Assembly (NCBI GenBank): GCA_054601695.1
Contig: BAAHQB010000073.1
Coordinates: 372,001 to 436,000, forward strand
Direction of reading: 5' to 3'
Origin: Amorphochlora amoebiformis
Taxonomy: Eukaryota; Cercozoa; Chlorarachniophyceae
Length of the DNA: 64,000 nt
Under the pieces are notes generated by a model that saw nothing but the letters and a program-made list of their open reading frames with translations, was not told where the DNA came from and searched no databases. Positions within the stretch are counted from its first letter, which is position 1. Each line of letters begins with the position of its first letter. A program made the translations under genes and the position numbers. Shown piece after piece: positions 59,943 to 64,000 of this stretch.

Positions 59943-60077
59943 TTAGGTATGTGCATATATAGGTATATACATATATCATAAAAACGTATGTATTCGTGCA
60001 TGTTTTGTATATTATATACATATTTACACATGTTTTTTTAGTGTTATATATTGTACATATATATATTTATATATATT

Positions 60078-60117
<40 letters not shown>

Positions 60118-60326
60118 CATATATACACTGATAAACGTAATGTGTTTAAACTCAGTATCTCTAAACGTAACATATGTCCTCGTAATGGACGTAAAGAAAT
60201 ATAAGTAGTAAAGGTAACACTATATATGTAATATAATATGAAACCTCTCTTTACGATCGCGCTCAGCCTCCCTGGGGAAGTCTCCGCGGGCCTTGGTGAA
60301 TATATATATATATATAATATTTATGT

Positions 60327-60394
<68 letters not shown>

Positions 60395-60640
60395 ATAAAA
60401 TATGGAGGTATAATGAGTTACCTCGACGATATCTTCAGACCATCGGAGCATATCAACCTAAGGTATAGTACGGAGCGGTTTAATCAATTTTTCAATGCTC
60501 GTAATCTGGAAGATACAGTTTAATGTTAGTGTCAGGGTTGGGTTAGATTACTTCGAGTAGCTGTACGATACCGGCCTCTTGATAATTCTTTAGCTCTGCG
60601 TGGAGATCAACCTGGTATATGCACATGAACATGAACTTAG

Positions 60641-60683
<43 letters not shown>

Positions 60684-60688
60684 CATTC

Positions 60689-60732
<44 letters not shown>

Positions 60733-61189
60733 CATTCTTTAATTATCTACCATCTTTATATCATCTATATGAGTGGAGAAAAATTCGATATTAGTTCCGT
60801 TTTCAACTAATTTCATTGGATGTGAGTAGTGTTACCAGATACTGAACATATCTGAAATACATCTCTCGCCGTATATTGCCCCTTTCATCCTATATATATA
60901 TATATATATATATATATACGTATGTATGTATGTACATAAAACATAAGCATCATCTAGATTACACTATTTATATTTCATTACTGTAACATATACTGTGTAT
61001 GTATGGAACAGTTATAGAAACATATATACACATACATGTACATACATATATGTATATACATATATGTAAGTATATATTTATATATACACACATATATATA
61101 CACATACTTATATAAACATGTATATATATATATATAATATGTGTGTGTATGATGTGTACATATGTATGTACACACACATATGTATTATC

Positions 61190-61229
<40 letters not shown>

Positions 61230-61572
61230 GTATTATATATTTCTACAGCATGTAGAGCTAGCACGGAACCTATAACTAGTTAACTACGCGGCGGCTGGCT
61301 AGACTGCCCTCAGTTCCCTAGAGTAAAGGAGTTGTAGCAGAATAGTCGGAACCCAGAATATTCTCGGAACTAGACGGTTCCGGAGGAAGTAAATAAGAAA
61401 GGAAGTATCCGACTACCGCACAAAAGTTATCAATAATCATTCATCATAATCCAAACGGACTTGAATCGAACTCTGGATTACTATCTACTATGAAACTGCC
61501 CTAACAATATATATATATATATATATATATATTTACATATATTATATATATTAATATATTTATATTTTTATG

Positions 61573-61654
<82 letters not shown>

Positions 61655-61961
61655 GCTCATTGAGATATAATGTATAAGAGAATATATATAATTTGGCATA
61701 TTGTGTGCATTCATAACATTACACATACATTTATCTCATACTAGCATAGTGTCTGGCATAGTGTATGCTTAAAATACATTGCATACACATGTATTTACAC
61801 ATATTTATTTATACATATATGTATACATACTTATATTTTATATATGTATATACATATATATATAAATATATATATATATGTATATATTGATATATTATAT
61901 ATATATATATGTATTATGTATATATATATATATATATCTGTATGTATATATGTATACATTA

Positions 61962-61998
<37 letters not shown>

Positions 61999-62166
61999 TC
62001 TGTGTATATTGTATATGTAGAGTATATTTTAGTTCTCGGACTTTCTTGGATAGATACTCCATAAGTGCCAGAGCCATCGAAGTGCGTTCATCCTATGAAA
62101 GTTTGTACAGACGTAATTATAATGCATACACTAAATATACACAAACATATATATATATGTATATAC

Positions 62167-62197
<31 letters not shown>

Positions 62198-62388
62198 ATA
62201 TATTACAATATGTAATATGGATATTATATGTATTACACACCTATACAATATATGTATACACACACATACATATACACATATTGTACCTCATAAATAGCAG
62301 TGGTGGGGAATTTGAGGAGGGATGACATAAGGCCAAATAGGTGCGACACAGACTTCAAAAACACCTAAATATATTTACAATATTTATA

Positions 62389-62431
<43 letters not shown>

Positions 62432-62486
62432 TACGTACATATACATATATATATATATATATATATAATATTACACCACAATATAA

Positions 62487-62522
<36 letters not shown>

Positions 62523-62655
62523 CATGTTTATAAAATGATATCTATACTATTTAATAAAGTGCATCACCTCCCCCGGCTCCTTTTGATTTGGTGGATCCGC
62601 ATCAAACCTATAAATACATATCATTATCCAAGTTATGTACATGACACATATATAC

Positions 62656-62712
<57 letters not shown>

Positions 62713-63348
62713 AACATTACTTTTTACAAGAATATAAACAACATACGTGTATGCACAATACATACATATTTAAAACAAGAAATATATATACGTTTATATT
62801 TTATATATATATATATATGTGTGTATATATATACATTATATGTATGGATACATGTATTAAATATGTGTACATATTCATGTATATAACATAACAAAAGAAT
62901 ATATATATATATTATATGTATGGATACATATTATATATGTGTACTTATTCACGTATATAACATAACAAAAGGAATTATGTAGCGAAGGCTGAGGTGAAAC
63001 TAAAACAAGAAGTGGTGGCGTAGAAGCCGAAGACAGCGCAAAAGCGAATGGATAGAGTGACCTTTCTTGAAGATCTTTCTCGATCATTTCGAAGAATAAG
63101 TCTCCCCTTGGTTGTATAGAAATTACATATATATATATATTTACATATGTATTTATACTATAATTTATATATATGTATACATACATACATATATATATAT
63201 ACAATATATATATTTATGCATATGTACATATATATGTATGTATATATATAGTATCTGATATGTAAGTAGAGGGGGAAGAGAACATCAAGAGCTTAATTCT
63301 TTCGTACGCACGCATGCGTACATACAATCTACATGTATATGTATGTGT

Positions 63349-63390
<42 letters not shown>

Positions 63391-63978
63391 TATATGTATA
63401 TATATATATGTACATGTATATATATATATATCTATATGTATACATATTCTACATATATATATATATATATGTATATGTATATGTATGTATATATATATAT
63501 GTGTGTGTGTGTATATTATACATACATATTGAACAATATTCGTATTTATTTATACATATAAACACATATATACATATATAATATATGATATATAATATAC
63601 AATATATATATATTTATATATGTGTATATATTATATTATATGAAAAATACATACATATATATATATATATATATTATATATTATGTAATATCATAGTGTT
63701 GGGTGTGTGTGACGAGAGTAAATTACCTTCCTTGAGACTCGTGGATTATTTGAGATAGGTTATCAATCGTATATCTCTCAACCTACAACATGTAAACATT
63801 GATGTATACGTTTAAATGTCGGGAGATAGATAGATTGAGAAAGAAGAGGCAGAGCATGAGAGGTCAGTAGATTGTTTCCTTGGGGATATTGCACCTTGTT
63901 GAGCTTCTTGGATACCCTGTACTCAGTTGTAATCATCGAGTAGTACATGTCCATGCACATCTTTTGCGATGCTCCAAC
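53553..63978 (-). CDS. DOCK-family Rho/Rac guanine-nucleotide exchange factor, C-terminal part with DHR-2 (5' end outside window)
   Basis: Twenty-three exons encode 592 residues ending in TAA at 53553-53555. The C-terminal 400 follow the DHR-2 catalytic domain of DOCK-A/B proteins (DOCK1/2-like) step by step: LRWSEDIVE, then DWERAIAM and [10 protein letters not shown] (lobe A), [16 protein letters not shown] and [29 protein letters not shown] with FPTVRRRIK (lobe B), [15 protein letters not shown], and DAAVNGG (lobe C). The valine in DAAVNGG sits at the DOCK nucleotide-sensor position, so exchange activity is expected. DOCK proteins load GTP on Rac/Cdc42 and drive actin remodelling at membranes. 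Exon 54023-54361 carries a long Ser/Thr/Pro-rich insertion not expected in the fold. The membrane-binding DHR-1 domain would lie upstream, beyond the window. Confidence 0.9.
55214..55510 (-). repeat. SINE-like element family 1, copy B
   Basis: On the minus strand it starts next to (TA)n with GTTAGCGCAGCGGTATGG, an excellent tRNA A-box match. About 30 bp on comes a B-box-like AGTTCGGTTGATACCC and then CGTTTGAATTAG, as in copies A and C. Downstream it diverges, keeping a TTAGTCGGTAGTTGTGCAG-like block, and ends at TTAATAATATA beside TA repeat. Intronic in the DOCK gene, same strand as the gene. Confidence 0.7.
58952..59043. repeat. Direct duplication of a 30-bp unique segment between TA tracts
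   Basis: ATAATATCTATTTCTTTACG followed by AGTACGCATAT is found at 58951-58981 and 59012-59042, separated by TA-rich DNA. Intronic in the DOCK gene. Confidence 0.9.
60675..60746. repeat. Direct duplication of a 22-bp unique segment between TA tracts
   Basis: TGTGACTACATTCTTTAATT is present twice, about 49 bp apart, with (TA)n between. Intronic in the DOCK gene. Confidence 0.9.
61259..61507 (-). repeat. SINE-like element family 1, copy C
   Basis: On the minus strand it reads GTTAGGGCAGTTTCATAG, then CCAGAGTTCGATTCAAGTCC (clear B box) and CGTTTGGATTATGATGAATG, then ACTTTTGTGCGGTAGTCGGA and TTCCTTTC. The first ~130 bp match copy A at 12044-12306 closely. The 3' half is unique and less AT-rich. 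Intronic in the DOCK gene, same strand as the gene, with (TA)n abutting the head. Confidence 0.72.
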
Positions 63979-64000
63979 CTATTTTTTTAGTTAAAAGTTT

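Larger units (their letters stand above)
53553..60611 (-). other. DHR-2 catalytic domain exons
   Basis: From [20 protein letters not shown] (60552-60611) to the final exon. Lobe A: the TPR-like helices in 60245-59233. Lobe B: 58602-55757 with the beta-sheet motifs [17 protein letters not shown] and TVRRRIK. Lobe C: 54849-53553, beginning with LTPIENA and including the alpha10-type helix interrupted by a loop with the sensor Val in DAAVNGG. The last exon encodes the closing helices ([17 protein letters not shown]). Confidence 0.85.
53553..63978 (-). other. Exon map of the DOCK gene (visible part)
   Basis: Exons in transcript order: 63895-63978, 63727-63782, 63062-63106, 62568-62607, 62287-62364, 62042-62092, 60836-60889, 60552-60611, 60422-60457, 60245-60291, 59542-59605, 59233-59292, 58498-58602, 58159-58200, 57706-57756, 57341-57423, 56993-57032, 56726-56773, 56191-56253, 55757-55858, 54754-54849, 54023-54361, 53553-53687. 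Sum 1,779 nt, all junctions in phase. The intron between 63062 and 63782 also contains an open piece near 63255-63300 that I could not fit. The order of exons at 60611 and 60457 is supported by alignment to human DOCK2, which has no residues between them. Confidence 0.85.

Noticed and set aside
60467-60514. Exon-like piece reading [15 protein letters not shown] then an in-frame TAG directly before the DOCK exon 60422-60457
   Set aside because: It first suggested stop-codon readthrough or reassignment. Alignment to human DOCK2 has no residues between the flanking exons, and 60552-60611 joins 60422-60457 in phase directly, so this piece is intron.

Overview
The window is nuclear DNA from an intron-rich, flagellated eukaryotic microbe. 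Genes are cut into many small exons (mostly 35-120 bp). Introns are largely (TA)n microsatellite with islands of degenerate TTAGGG/CCCTAA-like sequence. The standard genetic code fits: the gene ends read here use TAA, TAG and TGA, and the models stay open over hundreds of codons. Two of the genes (an RPGRIP1L-like transition-zone protein and a KIF19-like kinesin-8) point to a ciliated organism. A free-living metamonad/excavate flagellate is plausible, but this is a low-confidence inference. There is no sign of prokaryotic genes, CRISPR arrays or operons.

Layout: (a) 1010-1962 +, the last three exons of an unrecognised gene. (b) 1973-14074 +, a coiled-coil plus C2 protein resembling RPGRIP1/RPGRIP1L, about 29 exons and 579 codons. 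(c) 14713-25883 -, EFTUD2/Snu114, the U5 snRNP GTPase, complete in 35 exons and 982 codons. (d) 25884-26486, a short divergent promoter region. (e) 26487-47456 +, a kinesin-8 closest to KIF19, modelled in 40 exons and 911 codons. (f) 47457-52009, intergenic: CTAG-rich sequence, a tandem duplication full of TACGTA palindromes, TA arrays, a telomere-like block and a SINE-like element. (g) 52010-52921 +, an intronless 303-codon gene with a candidate HxD...H iron-binding motif. (h) 53553-63978 -, the 3' part of a DOCK-family Rho/Rac exchange factor carrying the DHR-2 domain, 23 exons and 592 codons; its 5' end lies beyond the window.

The exon models were built by reading splice sites and checking that every junction keeps phase. 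The EFTUD2, kinesin and DOCK models each sum to a multiple of three and follow their families from end to end (EFTUD2, kinesin motor, DHR-2). Coding sequence is only about 10 kb of the 64 kb.

Non-coding structure of interest: CTAG/TCTAGA-rich tracts occur in all three visible 3'-flanking intergenic regions but not in the divergent 5'-5' region. Two families of tRNA-like SINE candidates have three copies each, all abutting (TA)n. Several introns appear to use GC-AG splice sites. Small unique segments flanked by TA repeats are repeatedly duplicated, in one case copying a 5' splice site.
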